The notes under the pieces: model-generated | What the model was told of the DNA's origin: nothing | What the model saw: only the letters and a program-made list of their open reading frames with translations | Database searches by the model: none | From: Streptomyces alboflavus | Lineage (GTDB): Bacteria > Actinomycetota > Actinomycetes > Streptomycetales > Streptomycetaceae | NCBI RefSeq assembly: GCF_000716675.1 | Contig: NZ_JNXT01000037.1 | Span: 1-64,000, forward strand | Direction of reading: 5' to 3' | DNA: 64,000 nucleotides | In this document: positions 45,706-54,350 of the stretch, in pieces | Layout: every line of letters starts with the position of its first letter | How positions within the stretch are numbered: position 1 is the stretch's first letter | Translations under genes and position numbers: made by a program

Positions 45706-46841
45706 CGGTCCCCTCCGTCCGAAGCGTCCGAAGCGTCCGAACCACCCGGGCCGTCCGAACCGCCGGGCTCACTCGGCCCGCCCGGCCCGCCCGAACCACC
45801 GGGACCGGCCGGACCACCGGGACCACCGGGACCAGCCGGACCACCGGGACCAGCCGGACCAGCCGGACCAGCCGGACCACCGAGGCCCGATCCCCCAAGG
45901 CCCCCCGGCCCGTTCACCCCACCCGCCAGCACCCCGAGCAGATCCTCGGCGAGTTCCGGCTTGAGGAGGCCGTGGGCGAGGGCGCGGTCGGCGGTCGCGC
46001 GGGCCATCGCGAGATACCCGGCGACGGTCTGCGGCGCGTGCTTGCGCAGCTCGGCGACGTGCGCGGCGACCGTGCCCGCGTCCCCGCGCGCGACGGGCCC
46101 GGTCAGGGCCGCGTCACCGGAGCGCAGGGCGTTGTCGAGGGCGGCGCCGAGGAGCGGGCCGAGCATGCGGTCCGGGGCCTCGACGCCCGCGTCCCGCAGC
46201 AGTTCCATGGCCTCGGCGACCAGCGTGACCAGGTGGTTCGAGCCGAGCGCGAGGGCCGCGTGGTAGAGCGGGCGGGCCTCCTCGGCGATCCACTCGGGCT
46301 CGCCGCCCATCTCGATGACCAGCGCCTCCGCGGCGAGCCGCAGCTCGTCGGGTGCGGTCACGCCGAAGGAGCAGCCGGCCAGGCGCTGTACGTCCACGGG
46401 GGTGCCGGTGAACGTCATCGCCGGGTGCAGCGCGAGGGGCAGGCCACCGGCGCGCAGGGCGGGTTCGAGCACCTTCGCGCCGTACCGCCCGGAGGTGTGC
46501 ACCAGGAGCTGTCCCGGGCGCACCGCGCCCGTCTCGGCGAGGCCCTCGACCAGGCCGGGCAGCGCGTCGTCGGGGACGGTGAGCAGGACCAGGTCGGCGC
46601 GCTCGAGGACCTGGGCGGGCGAGACGAGCGGGACGTCGGGCAGCATGGCGGCGGCGCGCCGCACGGAGCTGTCGGACACCCCGGAGGCGGCCACCGGGCG
46701 GTGCCCGGCGAGCTGGAGCGCCGCCGCGAGCGCCGGACCTACGCGGCCCGCTCCGACGACGCCCACGGTGAGCCGCGCGGGGCGGTCCCTGGGGTCCGAT
46801 CGGGGCTCCGGACGCTGCTCCGGCCGGTGGGATGCGTTCAC
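45702..46841 (-). CDS. Rossmann-like/DUF2520 protein with collagen-like C-terminal tail
   Basis: 379 residues. The core (about 20-305) is a two-domain NAD(P)-dependent dehydrogenase-like protein: [55 protein letters not shown], then the helical DUF2520 domain. It is routinely found beside panC in actinobacteria and may act as a ketopantoate reductase substitute, which is inference. The last 70 residues are Gly-x-x triplets ([20 protein letters not shown]) ending in an acidic [14 protein letters not shown], a collagen-like tail unexpected on a cytosolic enzyme. GTG start; coupled to panC by ATGA. Confidence 0.85.
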   Translation of the reverse strand: MNASHRPEQRPEPRSDPRDRPARLTVGVVGAGRVGPALAAALQLAGHRPVAASGVSDSSVRRAAAMLPDVPLVSPAQVLERADLVLLTVPDDALPGLVEGLAETGAVRPGQLLVHTSGRYGAKVLEPALRAGGLPLALHPAMTFTGTPVDVQRLAGCSFGVTAPDELRLAAEALVIEMGGEPEWIAEEARPLYHAALALGSNHLVTLVAEAMELLRDAGVEAPDRMLGPLLGAALDNALRSGDAALTGPVARGDAGTVAAHVAELRKHAPQTVAGYLAMARATADRALAHGLLKPELAEDLLGVLAGGVNGPGGLGGSGLGGPAGPAGPAGPGGPAGPGGPGGPAGPGGSGGPGGPSEPGGSDGPGGSDASDASDGGDR

Positions 46842-46976
46842 GCGATGAGGCCTTCCGTTCCAGTCCGCTCGGGGTACCGGACGATTTCTCGTCATGCTAA
46901 CGCTATCCGTCGGCGGAGCGCCGTCGGCTGTCCACAGGCTGTGGGCATTCGTACGACCACGCGCGATGATCTGTGG

Positions 46977-48224
46977 ATGACCGCACACGACAAGCCGGAC
47001 GACCCCAGCGAGCCGGACGAGTCTGCCGAACCACGCGTTTCCGCCACACCGGACGAGCCCGCCGCACCGGACGAGCCCACCGAGCCGGACGAGCCCACCG
47101 AACCGGACGGCCGCGAGCGCCGGATCGCCGCGGCCCGCGGCGCCGCCCGCCTCCTGACCCGCTCCCCCATGACGGTGACCCTGGCCGAGCGCGTCACAGC
47201 CCTCGCCGAAGGCGTCGCCGACGTCACGGCCCCGGACGGGATGAGCGACATGTACGGCGACGGCGTGGTCGCCGACCTCGAGGACGAGGTCGCGCGGCTG
47301 CTCGGCAAGGAGGACGCCGTCTTCTTTCCCACCGGCACGATGGCCCAGCAGGTCGCGCTGCGCTGCTGGGCGGGGCGCACGGGCAACGCCACCGTGGCCC
47401 TGCACCCGCGCGCGCATCCGGAGGTGCACGAGGGGGGCGCCCTCTCCGTGGTGAGCGGTCTGCGCACCGTGCACCCGACGGACGAGCCGCGCTGCCCCAC
47501 GGCCGACGAGGTGCGCGACTTCGAGGAGCCCTTCGGAACACTGATGCTCGAACTGCCGCTACGGGAGGCCGGTTTCGTCCTGCCCGACTGGCAGGAGCTC
47601 ACGGACGTGGTGGCGGCGGCGCGCGAACGGGACGCCGTCGTGCACCTCGACGGGGCGCGCCTGTGGGAGTGCACGACGCACTTCGGCCGCCCGCTGCCGG
47701 AGATCGCGGCGGTCGCGGACAGCGTGTACGTGTCGTTCTACAAGTCGCTCGAAGGCATCGCGGGAGCCGCGCTCGCCGGGCCGCGGACGCTGACCGACGA
47801 GGCGCGCGCCTGGCGGCACCGGTACGGCGGCCTGATGTTCCAGCAGTTCCCGACCGCCGTGTCGGCCTTGCTCGGCCTCAAGCGCGTGCTGCCGCGCCTG
47901 CCGGAGTACGTCACCCACGCGCGCGTGGTCGCCCAGGCGCTGCACGAGGGGTTCACGGCCGCACGGGTGCCCTGGTCGCGCGTACACCCCGACCCCCCGC
48001 ACACCCACCAGTTCCAGGTCTGGCTGCCCTACGACGCCGACGTCCTGAACGAGGCGGCGCTCACGCAGGCCGAGGAGACCGGGACCCAGCTGTTCTGGCG
48101 CTGGTTCCCGGAGGGCCCGCCGGGCCTGTCCGTCACGGAGGTCACCGTGACCGGACCCGGCCTGGCGTGGACGCCCGACGACGTCAGGGCAGCGGTCGCG
48201 GAGTTCGTGCGCCGCCTCCCCTGA
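46977..48224 (+). CDS. Threonine aldolase / beta-eliminating lyase family PLP enzyme
   Basis: 415 residues of fold-type I PLP lyases. After about 45 acidic residues built of DEPxEP repeats, the enzyme begins (MSDMYGDGVVADLEDEVARLLG). Hallmarks are FFPTGTMAQQVALR, AVVHLDGARLWE (the PLP-binding Asp), YVSFYKSLEGIAGAAL with the Schiff-base Lys, and a C-terminal small domain. Such enzymes cleave L-threonine or allo-threonine to glycine and acetaldehyde, or act on related beta-hydroxy amino acids. ATG 46977, with no strong ribosome site. It is divergent from the DUF2520-panC operon. Its last 41 nt overlap the convergent small gene. Confidence 0.88.
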   Translation: MTAHDKPDDPSEPDESAEPRVSATPDEPAAPDEPTEPDEPTEPDGRERRIAAARGAARLLTRSPMTVTLAERVTALAEGVADVTAPDGMSDMYGDGVVADLEDEVARLLGKEDAVFFPTGTMAQQVALRCWAGRTGNATVALHPRAHPEVHEGGALSVVSGLRTVHPTDEPRCPTADEVRDFEEPFGTLMLELPLREAGFVLPDWQELTDVVAAARERDAVVHLDGARLWECTTHFGRPLPEIAAVADSVYVSFYKSLEGIAGAALAGPRTLTDEARAWRHRYGGLMFQQFPTAVSALLGLKRVLPRLPEYVTHARVVAQALHEGFTAARVPWSRVHPDPPHTHQFQVWLPYDADVLNEAALTQAEETGTQLFWRWFPEGPPGLSVTEVTVTGPGLAWTPDDVRAAVAEFVRRLP

Positions 48225-48420
48225 GCCCGCGCAGCAGCCGCCCGAGCGCGCCCCGGAAGCGCCCGTGCGCCGGACGCTCGTGGACGACGGCGTTGAAGCG
48301 CCCGTAGTCACGCACTTCCCGCACGACCTGCCAGTCGCAGACACCGGGCGCGGGCGGCGTCCGCTCCCCGAGCTGGGCGGCGCGGTAGCTGTCGAGAAGG
48401 TACTGCTGGGTGACGCTCAT
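48184..48420 (-). CDS. Small conserved basic protein, unknown function
   Basis: 78 residues, Arg-rich: TQQYLLDSYRAAQLGE, a DWQVVREVRDYGRFNAVVH middle, and a GRFRGALGRLLRGLRGGG tail. ATG 48420 preceded by AAAGG at 8 nt. The 41-nt convergent overlap with the aldolase gene makes the last 14 codons dual-coding. No known domain. Confidence 0.6.
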   Translation of the reverse strand: MSVTQQYLLDSYRAAQLGERTPPAPGVCDWQVVREVRDYGRFNAVVHERPAHGRFRGALGRLLRGLRGGGARTPRPLP

Positions 48421-48471
48421 GACGTAGACCTTTCAGGAGCAATGATACTTAACGGACATCAAGGGGGACGA

Positions 48472-48508
48472 AGCCCGTCCGGCGCTTGAGGACGAGCCGC
48501 GAAGCGGC
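48472..48508 (-). repeat. Family A repeat, inverted copy
   Basis: AGCCCGTCCGGCGCTTGAGGA, then CGA, then the stem GCCGC-GAA-GCGGC: again both stem arms differ from the other copies while pairing is kept. A GGGGCGGAGCCCC mini-palindrome follows (48520-48532), as at the copy at 1852. Confidence 0.78.
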
Positions 48509-48620
48509 AACAGGGGGAGAGGGGCGGAGCCCCATGAGTCGAGGGGCGGCGACATCGGCGCCCCAGGCCGATGCGTGACCGGCGACGACACAAACCTGCG
48601 CGAGGCCCACGGCCCGTGTC

Positions 48621-48651
48621 GCGTCGATTGACGTCAGTCGTCAATCGACGC
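48621..48651. promoter_or_regulatory. Perfect 13-bp inverted repeat upstream of ArsR gene (operator)
   Basis: Arms GCGTCGATTGACG and CGTCAATCGACGC separated by TCAGT, ending 34 nt before the regulator's ATG. It contains a TTGACG that could be a -35 box. Position and symmetry are what is expected of an autoregulatory operator. Confidence 0.82.
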
Positions 48652-48685
48652 CGGCGCTGTCAGTGGCACGGTGCACCATGGGGAC

Positions 48686-49795
48686 ATGAGCGTGAGCATC
48701 GACATCACCGGCCTGACGCCGGAGCGGGTCCATGTCGTGCCCTCGCCCCTCGCCGAGCTGGGCATGGCGCTGCACGCGCTGTCCGAGCCCGGACACCACC
48801 CGGGGCTGCAGGGCTGGGCGACGGCCGTCTCCACGCGCCTCGACCCGTGCCTCGCAGACCGCATGTGCGAGGCGGACTTCCTGTGGCGGACGACGTTCTC
48901 GGACGTCTTCGCGCCGTTCGCCGGCATCCCCGGCAAGACCACGCTCCCCGGCGCCACCCTCGCCGAGGAGCTGGACCTCCTGGACAAGCTCACGGACCAG
49001 CAGTTCGTGGACGCGGCCCTGGAGTTCACCTGTCAGCTGGCGTACGACACGCAGCGCGCCACGGACCCGCTGAACGACGCCGGGATGCGCCGCCACGCCC
49101 TGGAGCTCGCCGCGGCCCGCGGTGACCACCAGGTGCGGTTCACCAAGCGGCTCCTGGACGACCCGCCCGCGGTGCGGGCCTGGTTCCGGCAGCTGATGGA
49201 GGACTGCGACGAGGCCTTCTTCGCCGACACCTGGTCGCGGGTCAGCCATCAGCTCGCCGCGGACGCCCGGCACAAGACGGATCTGCTGCGCCGCAAGGGC
49301 CTGGGCGAGGCGCTGAACGCCATCTCCGGAGCGGTGACCCTGGACGAGGAGGCCCGCAGGATCACCATCGACAAGATGGCCGTGGGCCAGACGAGGACGG
49401 GCGAGGGCGGCCTGGTCCTGGTGCCGACCAGCCTCGGCTGGCCGCACCTGCTGGTCCTGCACCGGTTCGGCTGGCAGTCCTCGATCACGTATCCGGTGAA
49501 CTCCCCGGGGCTCGCCGCCCCCGCCTCCGTGGAGCAGCTCACGCGCCGCATGGCCGCGCTGTCCCACCCGGTCCGGATGCGCCTGTGCCGCCACCTGGCC
49601 CGCGGGTCGTACACCACGGGGGAGCTGGCCGACGCGCACGGCATGACGGCCCCGGAGATATCCCGGCACCTGAGCGTCCTGAAGAAGGCCGAGCTGATCA
49701 CGACCCGCCGCCGCGGGCGGTACGTGCAGCACCAGCTCGACCTGGGCGTCGTCTCCCGCCTCGGCAGCGAGTTCATCGAGGGCGTCCTGCGCTGA
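48686..49795 (+). CDS. ArsR-type transcriptional regulator with large N-terminal domain (DUF5937-like)
   Basis: 369 residues. The last 85 form an ArsR winged helix: LTRRMAALSHPVRMRLCRHLARG, YTTGELADAHGMTAPEISRHLSVLKKAELI and RRGRYVQHQLD. The N-terminal 280 residues form a helical/mixed domain beginning VSIDITGLTPERVHV, as in actinobacterial ArsR proteins with a DUF5937 domain, presumably the sensor. No CxC-type metal site is visible in the wing helix, so the signal need not be a metal. ATG 48686; a GTG five codons earlier is possible. A perfect palindrome lies just upstream. No target gene is adjacent on this strand. Confidence 0.88.
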   Translation: MSVSIDITGLTPERVHVVPSPLAELGMALHALSEPGHHPGLQGWATAVSTRLDPCLADRMCEADFLWRTTFSDVFAPFAGIPGKTTLPGATLAEELDLLDKLTDQQFVDAALEFTCQLAYDTQRATDPLNDAGMRRHALELAAARGDHQVRFTKRLLDDPPAVRAWFRQLMEDCDEAFFADTWSRVSHQLAADARHKTDLLRRKGLGEALNAISGAVTLDEEARRITIDKMAVGQTRTGEGGLVLVPTSLGWPHLLVLHRFGWQSSITYPVNSPGLAAPASVEQLTRRMAALSHPVRMRLCRHLARGSYTTGELADAHGMTAPEISRHLSVLKKAELITTRRRGRYVQHQLDLGVVSRLGSEFIEGVLR

Positions 49796-49810
49796 CGCCA
49801 CGCGCCGGCA

Positions 49811-49847
49811 GGCCGCCCGCGCGCGGGCTCAGCCCGTGCGGGCGGCC
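49811..49847. terminator. Hairpin between convergent ArsR and response-regulator genes
   Basis: GGCCGCCCGC and GCGGGCGGCC pair perfectly around a 17-nt loop that itself contains GGGCT-CA-GCCC. Suitable for both strands. Confidence 0.7.
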
Positions 49848-49891
49848 GGGCGCCGGTTCAGCGCACCCCGACGGCCGGGCGCCGGCTCAGC
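49843..49891 (-). repeat. Duplicated 3' end of the response-regulator gene
   Basis: CGGCCGGGCGCCGGTTCAGC (49843-49862) and the same 20-mer with one change (49872-49891). The second copy contains the actual stop codon of the regulator gene; the first is a spare copy 29 bp downstream. Confidence 0.7.
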
Positions 49892-50561
49892 CCGTGCCGC
49901 CGCCCGCCCGCACCAGCCCCGTCTCGTAGGCGAGCACCACCACCTGCACCCGGTCACGCAGCCCGAGCTTGGTCAGGATGCGGCCCACGTGCGTCTTCAC
50001 GGTCGCCTCGGACAGCACGAGCCGCGCCGCGATCTCGCCGTTCGAGAGGCCCTGGGCGACGAGCACCATGACCTCGCGCTCGCGCTCGGTGAGGCGCCCC
50101 AGCTCCTTGTGGTGCGGCTGGCTGCCGGTGCCCGGCAGCATCGGGGCGAAGCGGTCGAGCAGCCGCCGCGTCGTGGACGGCGCGACGACCGCGTCGCCGC
50201 TGTGCACGGCCCGGATGGCGGCGAGCAGTTCGGCGGGCGGCACGTCCTTGAGCATGAAGCCGGAAGCGCCCGCCTTCAGGCCCGAGAAGGCGTACTCGTC
50301 GAGGTCGAAGGTGGTCAGGATCAGCACCTTCGGCGGCTCGGCGGCGGCACAGATGCGCCGCGTCGTCTCCACGCCGTCCAGCTTCGGCATCCGGACGTCC
50401 ATCAGGACCACGTCGACCGCCGTGGAGCGCAGCTCCTGCAGCGCCTCGACGCCGTCACCGGCCTCCGCGACGACCTCCATGTCCGGCTGCGCGGCGAGCA
50501 CCATCCGGAACCCGGTGCGCAGCAGCACCTGGTCGTCGACGAGCATCACGCGGATCGACAT
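49887..50561 (-). CDS. LuxR/NarL-type response regulator
   Basis: 224 residues. Receiver: VMLVDDQVLLR with the acidic pair, phospho-Asp in VVLMDVRMP (about 54), Lys in FMLKDVPP. LuxR HTH about 150-210: LTEREREVMVLVAQGLSN, EIAARLVLSEATVKTHVGRI. I take ATG 50561 over the TTG one codon earlier. The cognate kinase is upstream on the same strand, 178 nt away, a longer gap than usual; it contains CGGCCTTCGTG direct repeats. Confidence 0.93.
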   Translation of the reverse strand: MSIRVMLVDDQVLLRTGFRMVLAAQPDMEVVAEAGDGVEALQELRSTAVDVVLMDVRMPKLDGVETTRRICAAAEPPKVLILTTFDLDEYAFSGLKAGASGFMLKDVPPAELLAAIRAVHSGDAVVAPSTTRRLLDRFAPMLPGTGSQPHHKELGRLTEREREVMVLVAQGLSNGEIAARLVLSEATVKTHVGRILTKLGLRDRVQVVVLAYETGLVRAGGGTG

Positions 50562-50739
50562 CAAGGAGTCCCTTCACGGCCTTCGTGCACGGCCTTCGTG
50601 CGTGGCCTTCATGGATGGGTCGTCCGTCCATCATCGCGGACGGAGCGGGGGCTGGTGCGGGGGCTGCGGTGCGGCGTCCGTGCGCGGGGCGCGCCCCGCG
50701 CACGCTCGGCATGCGCGGCGACCACGGCACTGACAGGTG

Positions 50740-51942
50740 TCAGTGTGCGGGTTTCAGTGGCAGCAGAGCACTGATGCGGAATCCGCCGCCCGGACGCGGT
50801 CCCGCGTCCAGCGTGCCGCCGACCATGCCGACGCGCTCGCGCATGCCGATCAGGCCGTGGCCGCTGCCGTCGGCGCCGCCGTCCTCGTACAGCTCGTGCG
50901 GGGCGCCCTTGCCGTCGTCCTCGACGAGCAGCCCGAGGCCGTCGTCGAAGTAGACGAGCCGGACGCTCGCCCCGGCGTTCTCGCCGCCGTGCTTGCGGGT
51001 GTTGGTCAGCGCCTCCTGGACGATGCGGTACGCGGTCAGCTCGACGCCGCTGGGCAGCGGGCGCGGGGTGCCCTCCACCCGGAAGTCGACCGGCAGGCCC
51101 GCGCCGCGCACCTGCTCTATCAACTCGTCGAGCTGTTCCACGTCCGGCTGCGGGACGTACTCACCGCTCTCCTCGGGCTCGCCGGTGCGCAGCACGCCGA
51201 GCAGCCTGCGCATCTCCGCGAGGGCCTGGCGGCCGGTGCCCGAGATGGTGGCGAGGGCCTGCTTGGCCTGGTCGGGAGCGGCGTCCAGGACGTACGCGGC
51301 GCCGTCGGCCTGCACCACCATCACGGACACGTTGTGCGCGACGACGTCGTGCAGCTCCCGGGCGATGCGGGCGCGCTCGGCGGCGACCGCGACCTTGGAC
51401 TGCGCCTCGCGCTCCTTCTCCAGGCGGTCCGCGCGCTCCTCCAGCTGGGCCAGGTAGGCGCGGCGGGTGCGGATGGAGTCGCCGAGCACCCAGGCGAGCG
51501 CGAACGGCACCACCATGAAGACCATGAACAGGAGGTGTCCCCAGACCCCCGACGCCCCGTCCGGCCAGCGCAGCTGCGACAGCGGAGCCGCCGCGAGGCC
51601 GCCGCCGAGGGCGAACCGCGAGGCCCACGGCGGCCCGTCCGCTGCCGCCGTGTAGATGATCACGAGCATCGCGAAGTTGGCGGGACCTGGCTGCACGTCC
51701 AAGAGCATCTGCAGGACGCCGATCCCGGCGGCGAGCAGCAGCATCCGGTCGGTCCACCGGCGCCGCAGCGCCACCACCAGGCACAGGCCGATGATGACCG
51801 GTACCGACGCGAGGGCCGGGTCGCGGCCGTCAGCCTCGGAGACGGCCACCAGGCCAAGCCCGGAGATCCCGAACAGGATGAGCGCCCAGAAGGCGTCGAC
51901 TCCCGTCGGGTGTCTGCGGAGAAAGTCATAGAGGCGCTGCAC
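50740..51942 (-). CDS. NarL-type sensor histidine kinase
   Basis: 400 residues. Four to six N-terminal membrane helices (to about 165) precede a coiled linker (LEERADRLEKEREAQSK), then HisKA_3 with the phospho-His in ARELHDVVAHNVSVMVV, and HATPase_c with IVQEALTNTRKHGG, VEDDGKG and GHGLIGMRERV. No large outer domain exists, so it probably senses within the membrane. GTG 51942 chosen; a TTG six codons further out is possible. Partner of the response regulator downstream. Confidence 0.92.
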   Translation of the reverse strand: MQRLYDFLRRHPTGVDAFWALILFGISGLGLVAVSEADGRDPALASVPVIIGLCLVVALRRRWTDRMLLLAAGIGVLQMLLDVQPGPANFAMLVIIYTAAADGPPWASRFALGGGLAAAPLSQLRWPDGASGVWGHLLFMVFMVVPFALAWVLGDSIRTRRAYLAQLEERADRLEKEREAQSKVAVAAERARIARELHDVVAHNVSVMVVQADGAAYVLDAAPDQAKQALATISGTGRQALAEMRRLLGVLRTGEPEESGEYVPQPDVEQLDELIEQVRGAGLPVDFRVEGTPRPLPSGVELTAYRIVQEALTNTRKHGGENAGASVRLVYFDDGLGLLVEDDGKGAPHELYEDGGADGSGHGLIGMRERVGMVGGTLDAGPRPGGGFRISALLPLKPAH

Positions 51943-52048
51943 GTAACCCAGCGTAGGCAACCCGTCGGGCCCCTCGGGTCAACCGGAGGTCCGATCCGCA
52001 GGGCCGCCTCGTACTCCCCAAGGTGGAGGCCCGCATACCCTTCTCGCT

Positions 52049-53068
52049 GTGACGAATGAGGCACGGGGAGCGCCGCGAGCGCCAGTCGGCGCGCCGCGCG
52101 CCTGGCGGGAAGCCATGGAGGAGGCGCTGTACGGCCCGGAGGGCTTCTACCGGCGCCCGGAGGGACCCGCGGGTCACTTCCGCACCTCCGTGCACGCCTC
52201 GCCCCTGTTCGCGGGCGCCGTGGCCCGCCTCCTGTGCCGCGTCGACGCCGCGCTCGGGCACCCCGGGGAGCTGGCGTTCGTGGACATGGGCGCGGGCCGC
52301 GGCGAGCTGACGGCGGGCGTCATCGCGGCGCTGCCGGCGGACGTGGCGGCGCGTACGCGCGCGTACGCCGTGGAGCGCGCCGCGCGCCCCGAAGGCCTCG
52401 ACCCGGTGATCGAGTGGCGCGCGGAGCCCCCGGCCGACGTGACGGGCCTGCTGTTCGCCAACGAGTGGCTCGACAACGTCCCCCTGGACGTGGCCGAGCG
52501 GGCCCCCGACGGGGCCGTGCGCCAGGTCCTCGTGCACGCCGACGGCACCGAGGAGCTCGGCGCTCCGGTGGCCGGGCCCGACGCCGCGTGGCTCGCGCGC
52601 TGGTGGCCGCTCGGCCCGGAGGCGGGCCTGCGCGCGGAGATCGGCCGCCCCCGGGACGAGGCGTGGGCGGCGGCACTCGCGACGCTCACGCGCGGCCTCG
52701 CGGTCGCCGTCGACTACGCCCACACGCGCGCCGACCGGCCGCCCTTCGGCACGTTGACGGGCTTCCGCGCAGGCCGCGAGGAGCGGCCCGTCCCGGACGG
52801 CAGCCGCGACATCACGGCGCACGTCGCCCTGGACGCGTGCGCCCTGCCCGACGCCCTGCTCCTCACCCAGCGCGCCGCCCTGCGCGCCCTCGGGGTCTCC
52901 GGCGACCGCCCGCCCCTGGCCCTCGCCTCCAGCGACCCGACCGGCTACGTACGGGCGCTGGCCGGCGCGGGCCAGGCCGCCGAGCTGACGGCGGCGGGAG
53001 GCCTCGGCGACTTCGGCTGGCTGACGCAGCCGGTCGGCATGCCCCTGGGGGACGTACTCACGCCCTGA
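52049..53068 (+). CDS. MidA/NDUFAF7-family SAM methyltransferase
   Basis: 339 residues of the Methyltransf_28 family. SAM site [15 protein letters not shown] (about 77-91). Family-typical [14 protein letters not shown] (the E-x-x-D-x-x-P block), [20 protein letters not shown] and [10 protein letters not shown] are all present. The eukaryotic homologue NDUFAF7 methylates an Arg of the complex I subunit NDUFS2, the counterpart of NuoD. Here the gene converges with a nuoD copy with no gap at all between the stop codons. GTG start; no close ribosome site. A function in NuoD modification is inference. Confidence 0.88.
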   Translation: MTNEARGAPRAPVGAPRAWREAMEEALYGPEGFYRRPEGPAGHFRTSVHASPLFAGAVARLLCRVDAALGHPGELAFVDMGAGRGELTAGVIAALPADVAARTRAYAVERAARPEGLDPVIEWRAEPPADVTGLLFANEWLDNVPLDVAERAPDGAVRQVLVHADGTEELGAPVAGPDAAWLARWWPLGPEAGLRAEIGRPRDEAWAAALATLTRGLAVAVDYAHTRADRPPFGTLTGFRAGREERPVPDGSRDITAHVALDACALPDALLLTQRAALRALGVSGDRPPLALASSDPTGYVRALAGAGQAAELTAAGGLGDFGWLTQPVGMPLGDVLTP

Positions 53069-54256
53069 CTACTTGTCGATGTCACCGACGACGAAGAACA
53101 GCGACCCCAGGATCGCCACCATGTCGGCGACGAGCTGCCCCGGCAGGAGCTCCGCGAGGGCCTGGATGTTGTTGTACGAGGCGGAGCGCAGCTTCAGCCG
53201 GTACGGGGTCTTCTCGCCCTTGGACACCAGGTAGTAGCCGTTGATGCCGAGGGGGTTCTCGGTCCAGGCGTACGTGTGGCCCTCGGGGGCCTTGAGGACC
53301 TTCGGCAGCCGCTGGTTGATCGGGCCCTGCGGGAGGTCGGCGACGCGGTCCAGGCAGGCGTCCGCGAGGTCCAGCGCGTTGTGGGTCTGCTCCAGGAGGC
53401 ACTCGAAGCGGGCCAGGCAGTCGCCCTCCTCACGGGTCACCACCTTGAGGACGTCGCCCAGCTCGCCGTACGCCAGATACGGCTCGTCGCGGCGCAGGTC
53501 GAAGTCCACTCCGGAGGCGCGGGCGATCGGACCGCTCACTCCGTAGGCATGCACCGCCTCTCCGGAGAGCACGCCCACACCGCGGGTGCGCCCCCGGAAG
53601 ATCTCGTTGCCGAGCACGAGCCGGTCGTACACGTCCATGCGCGACCGCACCGAGGCGACGGCCGCCCGCGCGCGCGTGGTCCAGCCCGCGGGCAGGTCCT
53701 CCTTGAGGCCGCCGACCCGGTTGAACATGTAGTGCATGCGCCCGCCGGAGATCTCCTCCATGACGTTCTGCAGCTCTTCGCGCTCCCGGAAGGCGTAGAA
53801 GACGGGCGTGATGCCGCCGAGCTCCAGCGGGTACGAGCCGAGGAACATCAGGTGGTTCAGGACCCGGTTCAGCTCCGCGAGGAGCGTGCGCGTCCACACC
53901 GCGCGCTCGGGCACCTCCATGCCGAGCATCCGCTCGACGGCCATGACCACGCCCAGCTCGTTCGAGAACGCCGACAGCCAGTCGTGGCGGTTGGCCAGCA
54001 TCACGATCTGCCGGTAGTCGCGCGCCTCGAAGAGCTTCTCCGCGCCGCGGTGCATATAGCCGATGACCGGCTCCGCACGCTCGATCCGCTCGCCGTCCAG
54101 GACGAGCCGCAGGCGCAGCACGCCGTGCGTGGACGGGTGCTGAGGGCCGATGTTGAGCACCATGTCGGTGCTCTCCGCGGCACCGCCGATGCCGAACGTG
54201 GTCTCGGTGGGTTCCGTCGTCCGCGGCGTGTGCGTGTGCTCCGTCGTGGGGCTCAT
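53069..54256 (-). CDS. nuoD: NADH-quinone oxidoreductase subunit D, solitary copy
   Basis: 395 residues of the 49-kDa/NuoD family. [22 protein letters not shown] and [14 protein letters not shown] (quinone-site His and the HR motif), [16 protein letters not shown], the [11 protein letters not shown] block and the C-terminal [31 protein letters not shown] end are intact. No other complex I gene is present, so this is a stand-alone paralogue (S. coelicolor has one called nuoD2). The last codons are TAG directly against the methyltransferase's TGA. ATG 54256. It may serve an alternative complex I-like or hydrogenase-like assembly. Confidence 0.93.
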   Translation of the reverse strand: MSPTTEHTHTPRTTEPTETTFGIGGAAESTDMVLNIGPQHPSTHGVLRLRLVLDGERIERAEPVIGYMHRGAEKLFEARDYRQIVMLANRHDWLSAFSNELGVVMAVERMLGMEVPERAVWTRTLLAELNRVLNHLMFLGSYPLELGGITPVFYAFREREELQNVMEEISGGRMHYMFNRVGGLKEDLPAGWTTRARAAVASVRSRMDVYDRLVLGNEIFRGRTRGVGVLSGEAVHAYGVSGPIARASGVDFDLRRDEPYLAYGELGDVLKVVTREEGDCLARFECLLEQTHNALDLADACLDRVADLPQGPINQRLPKVLKAPEGHTYAWTENPLGINGYYLVSKGEKTPYRLKLRSASYNNIQALAELLPGQLVADMVAILGSLFFVVGDIDK

Positions 54257-54292
54257 GCCCACAGTCTGTCGTACGCCCGCCGCGGTGCCACG

Positions 54293-54337
54293 GTCAGATC
54301 CCGTACGCCGGGACGCCCCGCTGTCAGATCCCGTACG
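54293..54337. promoter_or_regulatory. Two identical 15-bp direct repeats in a divergent promoter gap
   Basis: GTCAGATCCCGTACG occurs at 54293-54307 and again at 54323-54337, exactly 30 bp apart (three helical turns), within the 94-nt gap between nuoD and the PH-domain operon. Spacing and identity suggest binding sites for one regulator on one DNA face. Confidence 0.65.
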
Positions 54338-54350
54338 TACGCTTGGGTGC

